Shown here: positions 25,116-34,583 of the stretch, one piece after another
How positions within the stretch are numbered: the stretch's first letter is position 1
Layout: every line of letters starts with the position of its first letter
Source: Anaerococcus senegalensis JC48
Lineage (GTDB): Bacteria > Bacillota > Clostridia > Tissierellales > Peptoniphilaceae
Assembly (NCBI RefSeq): GCF_000321005.1
Contig: NZ_HE578907.1
Coordinates: 548,110-612,109, forward strand
Direction: 5' to 3'
DNA: 64,000 bases
The notes under the pieces: generated by a model
What the model was told of the DNA's origin: nothing
Databases searched by the model: none
The model's input: the letters and a program-made list of their open reading frames with translations, nothing else
Translations under genes and position numbers: made by a program

Positions 25116-26075
25116 ATGGAAAATTTTGAAAGTTTAATAAATGCTTATGTTTCATCGGAATTAAAAGACGAGAATTATTTTCATCCTCTAGGGAGGTATT
25201 ATATAGCTAATACGAAATTATATAATGGTTATTACTGGTATTACGAAAGTAGCGACTTTATAATAGACATTCATAATCTTTTCATAAAAGAAGATTTTGT
25301 AGAAGATGCCCTTGAATCAATGCAAAATTATGTTGCATTAATTTCCAATTTTGTAATATCTGGAAACGGAGAATGGTTTAATCACTATCAGTCAATTGAA
25401 CCTTTTTCTATGTTTGTTATGGATCCAAGAGACAAAAAGAATAGATATCTTATACATAAAAATTCTAGATTGTTTCTTGTAGGTGTAAAATTTAAAAAAA
25501 GTTTTTTAGAAAAATACTATCCACCATATTCTTACTCAAATAATATAGATGATTTAAAAGATATATTTTTTCAATCTAAAAATTCAATTGTTAATCCAAT
25601 AAGTAGGATTGTTAAAGATATTTTGACTTGTAAACTTGAAAATATTGAAGCTAAACTTTTCTTTGAGGAAAAGGTAAAAGAGTGGTTTCATATAACTGTT
25701 GAGACTAGTGAAGATTTAAAAAATTTTAAGCCTCTTTCGACAGAAGATGAAAAACTTATTGAGAATGTAGAAAGATATATTAGCGATCATTATTCTAGCA
25801 ACATACCTCAATCACTTCTAGAAAAAATCGCTTGTATGAGTGGAACAAAGTTAAAGGAAAGTTTTAAGAAAAAAACCAATTTGAGTATTACAGAATTTAC
25901 CCAAAGAAAAAGAATGAATATAGCAGAACAGCTATTGTTAAATACGGACCTAGAAATTAGATATATTTCAAAAACAGTAGGCTATACTTCACCTAGCCGA
26001 TTTAGTAAGCTTTACAAAAGATATAAAGGTGTATATCCCATAGAAGTTAAACAAATGATTAACCTAAACAAATGA
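25116..26075 (+). CDS. AraC-family transcriptional regulator (YbtA-like role)
   Basis: About 319 residues, the only rightward gene in the cargo apart from the mobilization genes. The C-terminal 100 residues hold the two AraC helix-turn-helices: SLLEKIACMSGTKLKESFKK, then TEFTQRKRMNIAEQLLLNT, then IRYISKTVGYTSPSRFSKLY and KRYKGVYPIEVK. The N-terminal domain (1-220) is not recognised and may bind the metal-loaded metallophore, as YbtA and PchR do. The start at 25116 follows GGAGG; the longer frame from 25062 lacks a site. It faces the transporter operon and probably activates it. A bidirectional terminator follows. Confidence 0.9.
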   Translation: MENFESLINAYVSSELKDENYFHPLGRYYIANTKLYNGYYWYYESSDFIIDIHNLFIKEDFVEDALESMQNYVALISNFVISGNGEWFNHYQSIEPFSMFVMDPRDKKNRYLIHKNSRLFLVGVKFKKSFLEKYYPPYSYSNNIDDLKDIFFQSKNSIVNPISRIVKDILTCKLENIEAKLFFEEKVKEWFHITVETSEDLKNFKPLSTEDEKLIENVERYISDHYSSNIPQSLLEKIACMSGTKLKESFKKKTNLSITEFTQRKRMNIAEQLLLNTDLEIRYISKTVGYTSPSRFSKLYKRYKGVYPIEVKQMINLNK

Positions 26076-26091
26076 TTATTATATATAATAT

Positions 26092-26126
26092 GAGAAGGAT
26101 GGTAAAATTTTTTTACTATCCTTCTC
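26092..26126. terminator. bidirectional intrinsic terminator
   Basis: GAGAAGGATGGTAAAA and TTTTACTATCCTTCTC form a 16-bp stem with one mismatch or wobble and run-on A/T tracts on both sides. It separates the convergent AraC gene and the last ECF gene. Confidence 0.85.
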
Positions 26127-26136
26127 ATTCCTATTT

Positions 26137-27525
26137 TCAAACCATTTTATATATCCCATCTGCTACATTGTTTAAAAACTCATAATCATGCGAAACAACA
26201 ATTACAACTTTATTGGATTTTTTCGCCAAATCTTTTATAGCTTCTGATACAATTATCATATTTTTGAAATCTAAGCCACTTGTAGGCTCATCAAAGATTA
26301 TGATTTCTTTATCTGAAAGTAGAGCTAAGGCAATTGTTAACCTTTGTTTTTGTCCTCCTGAAAGCGACATTGGATGCTTATCTTTATATTTATCTAATCC
26401 AAGCCTGTTAAGAACTATATCTACCTGATTTAATCTATACTCAGGCAAATTTAATTCACACTCTTCTTTTACACTTCGAGTGAATAATTGTGAATTAATG
26501 TCTTGTGTTACAAGGTATGTATTTTTTAATCTATCTTTATTATTTAAAAGTTTATTGTTTAAAAAAACACTTCCTGTATTTTTCTTCATAAGTCCTGAAA
26601 TACACTTTAACAGACTTGTTTTTCCTATACCATTTTTCCCAACTATACCTAATACTTCACCTCTATTCAAAGAAATATTAATATCTTTAAATATGAAATT
26701 TCCATTTATTGTATACGATAAATCTTCACATACATACTCATCATTTTTATTAAATTCTTTTTCAAGAACTTTCAACTTCGGAGTAGATAAAGTTCTAATT
26801 TTGAGATTATTTTCTTTTTTTGAGTTAAATAATTTTATCTCTTCTTGTGTAAAACAATCCTTAATTATACCTTCGTCTATATAATATGCTTTATCAATTA
26901 TATCTTTTAAATAATATAATCGATGTTCTGCAACTATAATTGTCTTGCCTTCTTTTTTAAATATTTCAATATTATTTTTTATCGTTTCAATTGTATCCAT
27001 ATCAAGATTTGAAGATGGTTCATCCAATACGACAATATCTGTGTTTAATGCAAAAATAGATGCAAAAGCTAAAATTTGTTTTTCTCCACTTGACAATGAG
27101 ATGACATTTTTCCCCAGTAATCTATCTATGTTTAATCTATTAATAGTTTTTTTCAAGCTTTTTTTTATTAACTCTGGATCAGCTCCCATGTTTTCAGGGC
27201 CAAATACAATTTCTCCCTCAACATCAGAATTAAAAAATTGAGATTTTGGATTTTGAAATATTGAACCAACTTTTTCTGAAATTTTATATTGTGATATATT
27301 TCTAGTAGATTCTCCATCTATTAAAACTTCTCCAACAAAGTCAGTTTGTTCTTCAAAATGTGGTATAATTCCATTTATTAATTTAGTCAATGAGGTTTTG
27401 CCTGAACCACTTAGTCCCATAAGTAGTATACATTCCCCTTTTTCAACATTCAAATTGATGTCTTTTAATATTTTATATCCCGTTTTAGATGTACAAGTTA
27501 CATCATTTATATTAATATAATCCAT
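26137..27525 (-). CDS. ECF transporter ATPase, fused A-A' (two nucleotide-binding domains)
   Basis: Energy-coupling subunit of 462 residues with two ABC domains in one chain. The first has Walker A GLSGSGKTS, signature LSSGEKQ and Walker B IVVLDEPSSNLD. The second (from about 250) has Walker A GKNGIGKTS, signature LSGGQKQR, Walker B IIIFDEPTSGLD and H-loop VSHDYE. It drives uptake through the T and S subunits encoded just upstream. AGGTGAG precedes the ATG, ten bases after the EcfT stop. It is the last gene of the long metallophore operon, so it is presumably metal-regulated with it. Equibactin loci also contain cobalt-type ABC genes, which supports a role in uptake. Confidence 0.9.
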   Translation of the reverse strand: MDYININDVTCTSKTGYKILKDINLNVEKGECILLMGLSGSGKTSLTKLINGIIPHFEEQTDFVGEVLIDGESTRNISQYKISEKVGSIFQNPKSQFFNSDVEGEIVFGPENMGADPELIKKSLKKTINRLNIDRLLGKNVISLSSGEKQILAFASIFALNTDIVVLDEPSSNLDMDTIETIKNNIEIFKKEGKTIIVAEHRLYYLKDIIDKAYYIDEGIIKDCFTQEEIKLFNSKKENNLKIRTLSTPKLKVLEKEFNKNDEYVCEDLSYTINGNFIFKDINISLNRGEVLGIVGKNGIGKTSLLKCISGLMKKNTGSVFLNNKLLNNKDRLKNTYLVTQDINSQLFTRSVKEECELNLPEYRLNQVDIVLNRLGLDKYKDKHPMSLSGGQKQRLTIALALLSDKEIIIFDEPTSGLDFKNMIIVSEAIKDLAKKSNKVVIVVSHDYEFLNNVADGIYKMV

Positions 27526-27535
27526 TACAACTCAC

Positions 27536-28192
27536 CTAAAATATAGCCATAATTAAAACAACAGATAAAATCACTAATACATCATAAACAGTAAATTTAA
27601 AATCAATTATTGTTGTTTTTCTACCTGGATTCTCAACTCCTCGTGTTACAGCTGCCTTAGATAACTCTTCAGACATATCAATCGCAGAATTTATTATAGG
27701 TACAACAAATATATCCATGTTTTTAATCATACTAATCCCCCTTATTTTCATTGATTCTCTAACACAATGTATATCTTGTCTTAATGTGGGAAAATATCTA
27801 TAAGTTATCATAAATGCTAAAATAAAATTTTCTGAGAATTTAAATTTTCTAAAAACTCCTGCAATTCCTCTTACAGTCACCGTTTTGTATAACAATGTTC
27901 CTGCCATTATGCAAGGAAAAATCTTCCTTGCATAAGAAACAGGTACAATAAATGTCGTTACAATCCACTTGGGTGAATGGGGAAAAACAAAATAATTTAT
28001 TATTAAAAAAGTAATAAAAGTTAAATATACTTTTAATCCCGATTTAAAATTTCCGCAAACCGTCAATATAATCAACAAATAGCTCATTAAAACTAATTCA
28101 CTTGCCACCGTTCTACTTTTAAAGAAAAATATATTTACCAATAAAAGCAGTATTATTGAGGTTCTAGGATCTAATTTTAATCGCCTGAACAT
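27536..28192 (-). CDS. ECF transporter transmembrane subunit (EcfT/CbiQ family)
   Basis: About 218 residues with four or five hydrophobic helices. It starts MFRRLKLDPRTSIILLLLV, with the LDPRT opening typical of EcfT. The coupling-helix region shows RYFPTLRQDIHCVRESMKIRG, and a second basic motif AVTRGVENPGRKTT corresponds to the A-R-G segments that contact the ATPases. The ATG at 28192 directly follows the TAA of the S component. A TTG at 28210 is possible but has no site. Confidence 0.88.
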   Translation of the reverse strand: MFRRLKLDPRTSIILLLLVNIFFFKSRTVASELVLMSYLLIILTVCGNFKSGLKVYLTFITFLIINYFVFPHSPKWIVTTFIVPVSYARKIFPCIMAGTLLYKTVTVRGIAGVFRKFKFSENFILAFMITYRYFPTLRQDIHCVRESMKIRGISMIKNMDIFVVPIINSAIDMSEELSKAAVTRGVENPGRKTTIIDFKFTVYDVLVILSVVLIMAIF

Positions 28193-28193
28193 T

Positions 28194-28775
28194 TTAATTT
28201 CTCGCCTCAAAATTTTTATATAGAAATGATTTTAAAATCCCACAAGATAATAATCCAAAAACAAATGGTGTTACAATTAACACAATTAACATTGGTGTAT
28301 TAATAAAGCTTTTTAATGTATTAACATAATCTACTGGCATTCCATTTTCAAGCATTTTTGATATGAATTCATCTTTTAAAATCCATACTTGTGCTGGAGA
28401 ACCTATCATACCTAGTGAAAAAAAAGCATATGAAAGTGAATCCCCTTTATAACTATCATACTTTGATAGGTATCTTATTAGCTCTGCCAATATACTGGCA
28501 ATTGCTAATGATGCAATTATTATTAAACTAAATTGACCAGTTAAATAGTATATTATAGCAACAATAACCCCCATTATTATGACTGCTCCTGTTTTTTTAA
28601 CTTTTTGAACCATAATCATATATGGGATAGAACCAACTAAAGCTATAAAACCAGGCATAAGCACCCACATTAATGGATGAAGACCTCCTAAAAGCATAAA
28701 ACCAAAATTGATTGCAAAATATATTGCAGTAAATATACCTATCGTAATAACATCTTTTCCTCTTAAATTTTTCAT
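28194..28775 (-). CDS. ECF transporter substrate-binding S component (Trep_Strep/TIGR02185 type)
   Basis: Membrane protein of 193 residues with about six helices and the opening KDVITIGIFTAIYFAINF, typical of Trep_Strep S components, whose ligands are not established. It starts ten bases after the stop of the terminal NRPS gene with AAGGAGG, so it is firmly within the biosynthetic operon. Possible cargo is the metal-metallophore complex, a breakdown product or a cofactor; context alone favours something tied to metal uptake. Its C-terminus (FLYKNFEARN) is different from the remnant at 11494. Confidence 0.8.
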   Translation of the reverse strand: MKNLRGKDVITIGIFTAIYFAINFGFMLLGGLHPLMWVLMPGFIALVGSIPYMIMVQKVKKTGAVIIMGVIVAIIYYLTGQFSLIIIASLAIASILAELIRYLSKYDSYKGDSLSYAFFSLGMIGSPAQVWILKDEFISKMLENGMPVDYVNTLKSFINTPMLIVLIVTPFVFGLLSCGILKSFLYKNFEARN

Positions 28776-28785
28776 TTTTTCCTCC

Positions 28786-31700
28786 TTATTTTATTGTTAA
28801 CATATTAGCTAACTCTAATACTTGCTTATCATCTTGAATAATACTATAATGATTTCCTTCTATATATTTCTTGTTTACCTTACCTACTAAAATAGAATCC
28901 CAAATTTTTAGAAGTTCTTCAAAATCTCCAAAAGCTCCTTCATGATTCGTTGTAATATAATAATCAATATCGCCAAAGTAAATGTTTGGCATATAATGCT
29001 GAGCCTCATATGATTTTTTAAAAGTTAAAAATGCTTCCTTAAATAATTCATGCGGTATATAAGAGTTTTTTGATTTATCTAGCATATTTGAATAAATATT
29101 TAATCTTTCTTCCTCACTTTTTGAATTCAAATCACTAATAATCTTTTTATCGTTTGGTTTTTCTAAACAATCAATAATGCTTTGAATAGAAAAATCATTA
29201 ACTCCTTGATTTCTCATGTCTTGAATAACTGTACTTTGTTGTATTCCGAAATCTTGTAAAGTAATTCCAAACGCATTCAAAAAATTCAAATCTGTTATTA
29301 TACTACAAATATCTATATCGGGAAAACTACTACCCTCTATTATAGATAAGTTTTCTACTGCAATACCATTTTCCAAAAGCATTGAACCTAACTCCAAAGC
29401 AACATTCCCACTAAAACTATAACCTATAATCTGGATTTCTCTAAATTTAATTTTACTTATTTCCTCAAAAAATTCTTTAGCTAACTCCCTTACTAATATT
29501 TTTGAATCAATTCGCAAAAATTTATTTACATCCGAAACAGCCATCAAGTAAACATCTCCTTGCCCTTGACTAACCAATTCATCTATCAATTTATCTAGTA
29601 AGCGTGTTCCCCCAAATGCTCCATGTAAAACAACCCTTATTTTTGAATTACATTTATTCTCATTTTCTTTAAAGGATTTTACCGTAATCATTTTATCTAA
29701 TTTAGAATGATCTTTCATCCCTTCATTAGTATAATTATCTTCATTTAAGACTATTTCTCTAATAGTACTTATAGATGGAGACATTAATAGTTTTCTTAAT
29801 ACTTGTTCAAATCTTAATTTTAAGTTAAATTTTTCTATAAGCTGTGTTGAGATCTTAGTTATTATTAATGAATTTACCCCTAGTGAATATAAATCTTCCT
29901 CAGAATCTATGTTTGTAACATCAATGACTTCTGAAAGTAATTCTTGTATTTTTTTTGTTAACTCAACATCTGACTCGGAAATATAGTTTATGTTTTTTTC
30001 GTTCAATTTTACTTCTTCTAATTTCTCTAATAAATCATTACTGATAAACTCTACATTCTCCATATGATAACCAACGATATACTGCAGTTCGAAATATCTA
30101 TCTATAAAGTCTAAAAAATCTTTTGGTATAAAATTTGAATTCTCCAAAACATAGTTTCTTTCTTCTGTACTTAAATTTTTAGCATCATTTAATTTACCTA
30201 ATTCTACATTGTAAAAATCATATTTAATTGGATTACAATCTGAACTGACTAGCAACCATTTATTGTCCATAAATTTGTTTTTATAAATAATAGATTTTAA
30301 TGACATAAACCTTACTTTTAAATAAATAGCTATTTTAGGCTTCTTTAGGTTTCTATTTTCAAAATCAATTTTCACATTGAAAACTTCATCCAGCGATAGA
30401 AGATATGTTTCTATTTCACTTAATATATAAGAATAATATAGGCTTTTTTCATCTATGCTATCACTACAAATTATTTCTCCAGAAAAATTTTCCCATCCAT
30501 ACTTTCCTGTAAATTCATCAAAAGTATTATCGTGTCTCTCAATTTTACCTACACATAATCTAGGGCAATAATTCCCATCCAATCCAAGAATATCATATTT
30601 TGTCAATCTGGTGTTATAATTAACGAGTGCTTTTTCATCTTTGTGCCAATTCTCAGTGTTCTGTGATAATTTAACTACTAAAGACTTAAAATCATAAAAC
30701 ATTTCTTCTATTAATCTTTCATCAAATACGCCTTCACGTATGTCCCAATTAATTTGCAAGCCATCACCGAACTCACTACATTGACAATCTATAAATACCT
30801 GAGGACTCTGAGATATACCATAATCAAATTTTCCAATAAAGTCTATTTTAGGCAACCCTATAGCACTTGTAAAAACATATGGCATTAAGATTTCTTTATG
30901 CTTCATATTTGAAAGATCCCTTATTACATCAACACCAGAATAACTTTTATTATCCAATGCCTCAAAAAGTATATTATTCAAATTTCTTGTATAATTAATA
31001 AACCCATCTTTCATATTATCTTTAATAGATATTAATAGAGTATTAGTGAAATCTCCTATAAGTTTTTTAGTATATTCGTTGTAGTTAGTCTTGCTAAAGT
31101 TTGTCATATTTATAGTCATGTTTTTATTTATACTATATTTTTTTAGTGTTACAGCATATGCCGCCATTATTGTAGCAGTTGGTGTGACTCCAACATTTTG
31201 GGATATTTTTCTAATTGAATTCCATTGAGTTTTGCTAAGCATGAAATGTAATCTTTTAAATCTATTTAATTCGTGTTTTTTTAAATAGTAATCACTTTTT
31301 GTTGGTAAAATTGGTGATTCATAAATTTTATTCAGTTTTCTTTGCCAAAACAATTGACTTTTTTTTGAATCCACTCTTAAAGCATTCTTTATTTCATCAA
31401 TTCTGTAATTTCTAAAAGTATACTTTTCTTCAGAATATTCTTCTAAGGCTTTATTAAAATAATAATCTTCAAATTCTGAAAGCAACTGCATAATCCCTGA
31501 CCAATCTGAGATAATGAAATCTATTGATATGTGTAAAACTGAATTATTACCATCGCTAGATAAGCCTATATCAAACATTGGCCAAGAACCTAGTTCATAC
31601 TGTTTGCATTCAAGACTATTCCTTATATAATCCCTTGAACCGACAATAATATTATAATCACTAACTTTTTCCAATATTTGTTGAAAACCAGATTGAAAAA

Positions 31701-32073
31701 TCACAGCTCTTAACATTCCATGTTTTTTTATAAGTAAATTCCATATTTTTTCGACTCTATCTTTATTTAATCTTGAATATTCTATCTCCTGATATATATG
31801 ACAAGATACACCTCCATACTGATAAATGTCACTTCTTCCAATTAGATATGCAGATTGAATTGGAGACAACGGAAAAGGCTGTTCCTTATTTTTTATATGC
31901 TCTTCTACATTTCTAAGATATTCTTTTATACCTTCCTTATGTTTACTTATTTTCTGTATTTCATCTAAACTAGGTTTCCCTCTTAAGGATTTATACTTGA
32001 GTTTATCGTCTTCTAAGTATAACTCAATTCCTAAACCTAGTAATTCATCAACTATTGATTGATAATTATCCAT
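28786..32073 (-). CDS. NRPS: docking-Cy-(degenerate region)-PCP-TE, chain-terminating module
   Basis: Terminal synthetase of about 1095 residues. Residues 1-55 form a TubC-type docking domain. A heterocyclization domain follows (about 65-510, from PLSPIQSAYLIGR), whose core motif reads DFIISDWSG instead of the usual D-x4-D-x2-S. About 180 residues of unassigned sequence come next, with a faint resemblance to an adenylation C-terminal subdomain (EIETYLLSLDEV). A carrier domain has LYSLGVNSL (phosphopantetheine serine) and a thioesterase has GYSFSG and GNHYSI. There is no working adenylation domain, so cysteine must be loaded in trans by the A domain at 37070-40510, as HMWP2 does for HMWP1 in yersiniabactin. 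It would add and cyclize the last cysteine and release the product. The start at 32073 has AAGGAGG. Confidence 0.85.
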   Translation of the reverse strand: MDNYQSIVDELLGLGIELYLEDDKLKYKSLRGKPSLDEIQKISKHKEGIKEYLRNVEEHIKNKEQPFPLSPIQSAYLIGRSDIYQYGGVSCHIYQEIEYSRLNKDRVEKIWNLLIKKHGMLRAVIFQSGFQQILEKVSDYNIIVGSRDYIRNSLECKQYELGSWPMFDIGLSSDGNNSVLHISIDFIISDWSGIMQLLSEFEDYYFNKALEEYSEEKYTFRNYRIDEIKNALRVDSKKSQLFWQRKLNKIYESPILPTKSDYYLKKHELNRFKRLHFMLSKTQWNSIRKISQNVGVTPTATIMAAYAVTLKKYSINKNMTINMTNFSKTNYNEYTKKLIGDFTNTLLISIKDNMKDGFINYTRNLNNILFEALDNKSYSGVDVIRDLSNMKHKEILMPYVFTSAIGLPKIDFIGKFDYGISQSPQVFIDCQCSEFGDGLQINWDIREGVFDERLIEEMFYDFKSLVVKLSQNTENWHKDEKALVNYNTRLTKYDILGLDGNYCPRLCVGKIERHDNTFDEFTGKYGWENFSGEIICSDSIDEKSLYYSYILSEIETYLLSLDEVFNVKIDFENRNLKKPKIAIYLKVRFMSLKSIIYKNKFMDNKWLLVSSDCNPIKYDFYNVELGKLNDAKNLSTEERNYVLENSNFIPKDFLDFIDRYFELQYIVGYHMENVEFISNDLLEKLEEVKLNEKNINYISESDVELTKKIQELLSEVIDVTNIDSEEDLYSLGVNSLIITKISTQLIEKFNLKLRFEQVLRKLLMSPSISTIREIVLNEDNYTNEGMKDHSKLDKMITVKSFKENENKCNSKIRVVLHGAFGGTRLLDKLIDELVSQGQGDVYLMAVSDVNKFLRIDSKILVRELAKEFFEEISKIKFREIQIIGYSFSGNVALELGSMLLENGIAVENLSIIEGSSFPDIDICSIITDLNFLNAFGITLQDFGIQQSTVIQDMRNQGVNDFSIQSIIDCLEKPNDKKIISDLNSKSEEERLNIYSNMLDKSKNSYIPHELFKEAFLTFKKSYEAQHYMPNIYFGDIDYYITTNHEGAFGDFEELLKIWDSILVGKVNKKYIEGNHYSIIQDDKQVLELANMLTIK

Positions 32074-32089
32074 AAAACCTCCTTTTCCT

Positions 32090-33133
32090 TTACTCAATAA
32101 CTCCTGAATCTTTAAAATCTATATTTTCTAATATGCCATCATATATTTTGAAAAATAGTGATTTGTCAATAGTTTTCATGATATCAAACATTTCCATTAA
32201 CATGTTAGTTTCATACATCTTAAAGACTCCTGTTCTGTTTTCTTTTAACGAAAAAATACTCATCGCTATCGCTGCTGTTGCAGTTAATTTGCTAGCTGAA
32301 GTGCTTTTTAATAAAACAGTATATTGCTTATTTGTCTTTGTTGTCACATAAACAACAAATTCCTCCTTGACAGGCAAAATCTCTGTGTCAAGCATAGATG
32401 CTATAACTAAATTTTTAGACAATTCATTAATATCAATATCTATATTTTTGATGGACTTCAACAATTGGTATACTTGTCCATTAATAAAACATATAGAAAA
32501 CTCCGCATTTTGTATGTTTAGTATAGAACATATTCTTTTGACAGTGTCATCAGTATAAATAAGTTTTTTATAGCTTTCATCTCCCATAGTTATATTAGTA
32601 TCTAGACATTTATTGGGAACTACTGTACAATTTTTTATTGATGTCATTGGTGATATTTCATTTCCAAAAGTGTATTCTAAATATTCTTTTGCACCTTCAT
32701 ACGAAAATTTATCATTTACAATATGCATTAATTTTAAACGTTCTATTTCTCCAAATTTCATTTTACAAAATGCAGGTATTGCTTCAGTCAGTCCAGGAGA
32801 AACACCAACATTTGTATAAACTATATTTTCTTTACTATAATATATTTTATCGTCACGATGGACATCAATAACATTAGTATGCGTTTTTTTCGCAATAGAT
32901 AATAGTGTTCCCATCTCTCTTACAGATGTACAATTAATTACACACCTACAATCTTTTAGGAATTTTATACAAGATTCCTCATTATTTATATCAACTTGTT
33001 CACTCATATAAAACCTATCTGAATCTAGGTCTGGAGACCTATTGCCTACTTTAAATGGCATTTTTTCATATTTTTTTAAAAGATTCACACATTCATTTCC
33101 TATATTTCCTTTACTTCCTATCACTCCTATCAT
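32090..33133 (-). CDS. NAD(P)-dependent oxidoreductase, saccharopine dehydrogenase-like
   Basis: A 347-residue Rossmann-fold protein. It starts MIGVIGSKGNIGNECV (dinucleotide-binding G-x2-G-x2-G), has CVINCTSVRE after the fourth strand, and NVIDVHRDD then VGVSPGLTEAIPA, the order seen in saccharopine dehydrogenase-like proteins. The ATG overlaps the TGA of the MT/PCP gene (ATGA), and 17 bases separate its stop from the next NRPS start. Yersiniabactin and pyochelin need only the YbtU/PchG-type reductase, which is present separately at 36002. This second reductase may therefore reduce another ring or trim a precursor. The substrate is unknown. Confidence 0.75.
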   Translation of the reverse strand: MIGVIGSKGNIGNECVNLLKKYEKMPFKVGNRSPDLDSDRFYMSEQVDINNEESCIKFLKDCRCVINCTSVREMGTLLSIAKKTHTNVIDVHRDDKIYYSKENIVYTNVGVSPGLTEAIPAFCKMKFGEIERLKLMHIVNDKFSYEGAKEYLEYTFGNEISPMTSIKNCTVVPNKCLDTNITMGDESYKKLIYTDDTVKRICSILNIQNAEFSICFINGQVYQLLKSIKNIDIDINELSKNLVIASMLDTEILPVKEEFVVYVTTKTNKQYTVLLKSTSASKLTATAAIAMSIFSLKENRTGVFKMYETNMLMEMFDIMKTIDKSLFFKIYDGILENIDFKDSGVIE

Positions 33134-34575
33134 ATTTCACCATAAATTACACTTTCCTGGCTGTCTGCCAATCTATTAATTAATTCCAACATATCTTCAA
33201 ATATCAAGTTCTCAAAAATATCTTTCATACTTATGTTACAATTAAATGCATCATTAATTTCTATTAATAACTTGGTGGCAGATAAACTATCTCCTCCCAA
33301 TTCAAAATAATTTTTATTGTATAAATCAAGATTTGTATTTTTTAAATTTAGCTCCCATATCTCCTTTAACTTTTTTTCATGATCATAAGCAGTTAAAAAT
33401 TCTTCATCTTTATTAATCAACTCATTTTTTTTAAGTTGTGCAGAGCAAGAACAAATATGCATTATTTGTTCTACATCAATGTCATTACATAATATTGATA
33501 TATCTTCCATCTCTAAATTTATGTCTTTTGATATATCTGTTATTATTTTCTTATAATCATAGTTACAGAATCCTTCTAGTAAATACGAGTGATGTTCCCC
33601 TATTACATTAAGTTTAGTTTCTGTAAATATTTTTTGAAATATTGTCAAAATATGTTCTCTCTTATAAAAAAATTCATTTCTAACATCATTCTTAATATCA
33701 AGATTGTTTAAATTATAGAAAATCCCAAATAACAATGCCATAGAATTCATTTTATCAAAATCAGAAGTAATTAATTTTCCGCCTTTTTTTAAAAGTTTTT
33801 CTAAAAAACATATCACAGTCTCTGGCTCTTCATAATTATGAATATTGTTTAACATTATTATATAATCATACTTTGATACCTTATCCCCACTTATTGAAGT
33901 TATATTTATATATTTATCCTCCAAGTTATATTTCGTATCATTTAATACTTCGCTTAATCTAACATAATAACACTCAAATTCATTTGGTAGCCTTTCCGAA
34001 AGAATTTTAAACAGTTCATGAGAGTCAATTATTGCGATACTTGCACCATTCTTTTCTTGCAATATAATATCTTCTATATGCTTTAATATTAACTCACTTT
34101 CTTTGCTATGAAGGCTTATAGCATTTGGAGATAATTTCTCATCTTCTAATAATAAATATCTATTGTTATAATCTTGAAGCATTTTGATAAATGTACCTTT
34201 GTTAGATATTAAAAACTTGTATAACTCATTCGTTTCCACGCTTTCTTTCCCATAGTCTTTAAAATCTTTAATGTATTCAGTCCACTTATTAATTATAGGT
34301 CTATTGTTTTTATCTATTATTAATTTTTCATCTTTCAAATCTGTTAAAATCTCTAAAATAAAGCTTTTTACCGCTTTCATCCTTTCGTGTTCAATGGTAT
34401 CAAAATTATATTCTAAATTATCATTTAAAATTGAACTCTTTATAACTTTGTTATTAAAGCTATTAATACTAAATGAGATTCCAAGTTTATATTTTTCATT
34501 GCTTTTAAATTCTAATATAGAACAATTCATTTCTTCATTTATTGGTATGTTTGTTACATTATTTTTGTTTACCAT
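33130..34575 (-). CDS. NRPS fragment: methyltransferase-like domain + PCP
   Basis: A 481-residue protein. The C-terminal 75 residues are a clear carrier domain with FELGGDSLSATKL (Ser430). The rest has the outline of the methyltransferase domain found in HMWP1 and PchF: YDYIIMLNNIHNY, then LLKKGGKLITSDFD, then a long helical lid. The glycine-rich SAM-binding loop expected before this is not visible; the region reads GASIAIIDSHELFKILSERL. The domain may be inactive or strongly divergent. GGGGGG precedes the ATG, eight bases after the stand-alone Cy gene, so Cy (34584), this MT-like/PCP protein and a docking domain appear to make one split module. Confidence 0.75.
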   Translation of the reverse strand: MVNKNNVTNIPINEEMNCSILEFKSNEKYKLGISFSINSFNNKVIKSSILNDNLEYNFDTIEHERMKAVKSFILEILTDLKDEKLIIDKNNRPIINKWTEYIKDFKDYGKESVETNELYKFLISNKGTFIKMLQDYNNRYLLLEDEKLSPNAISLHSKESELILKHIEDIILQEKNGASIAIIDSHELFKILSERLPNEFECYYVRLSEVLNDTKYNLEDKYINITSISGDKVSKYDYIIMLNNIHNYEEPETVICFLEKLLKKGGKLITSDFDKMNSMALLFGIFYNLNNLDIKNDVRNEFFYKREHILTIFQKIFTETKLNVIGEHHSYLLEGFCNYDYKKIITDISKDINLEMEDISILCNDIDVEQIMHICSCSAQLKKNELINKDEEFLTAYDHEKKLKEIWELNLKNTNLDLYNKNYFELGGDSLSATKLLIEINDAFNCNISMKDIFENLIFEDMLELINRLADSQESVIYGEI

Positions 34576-34583
34576 ATTCCCCC

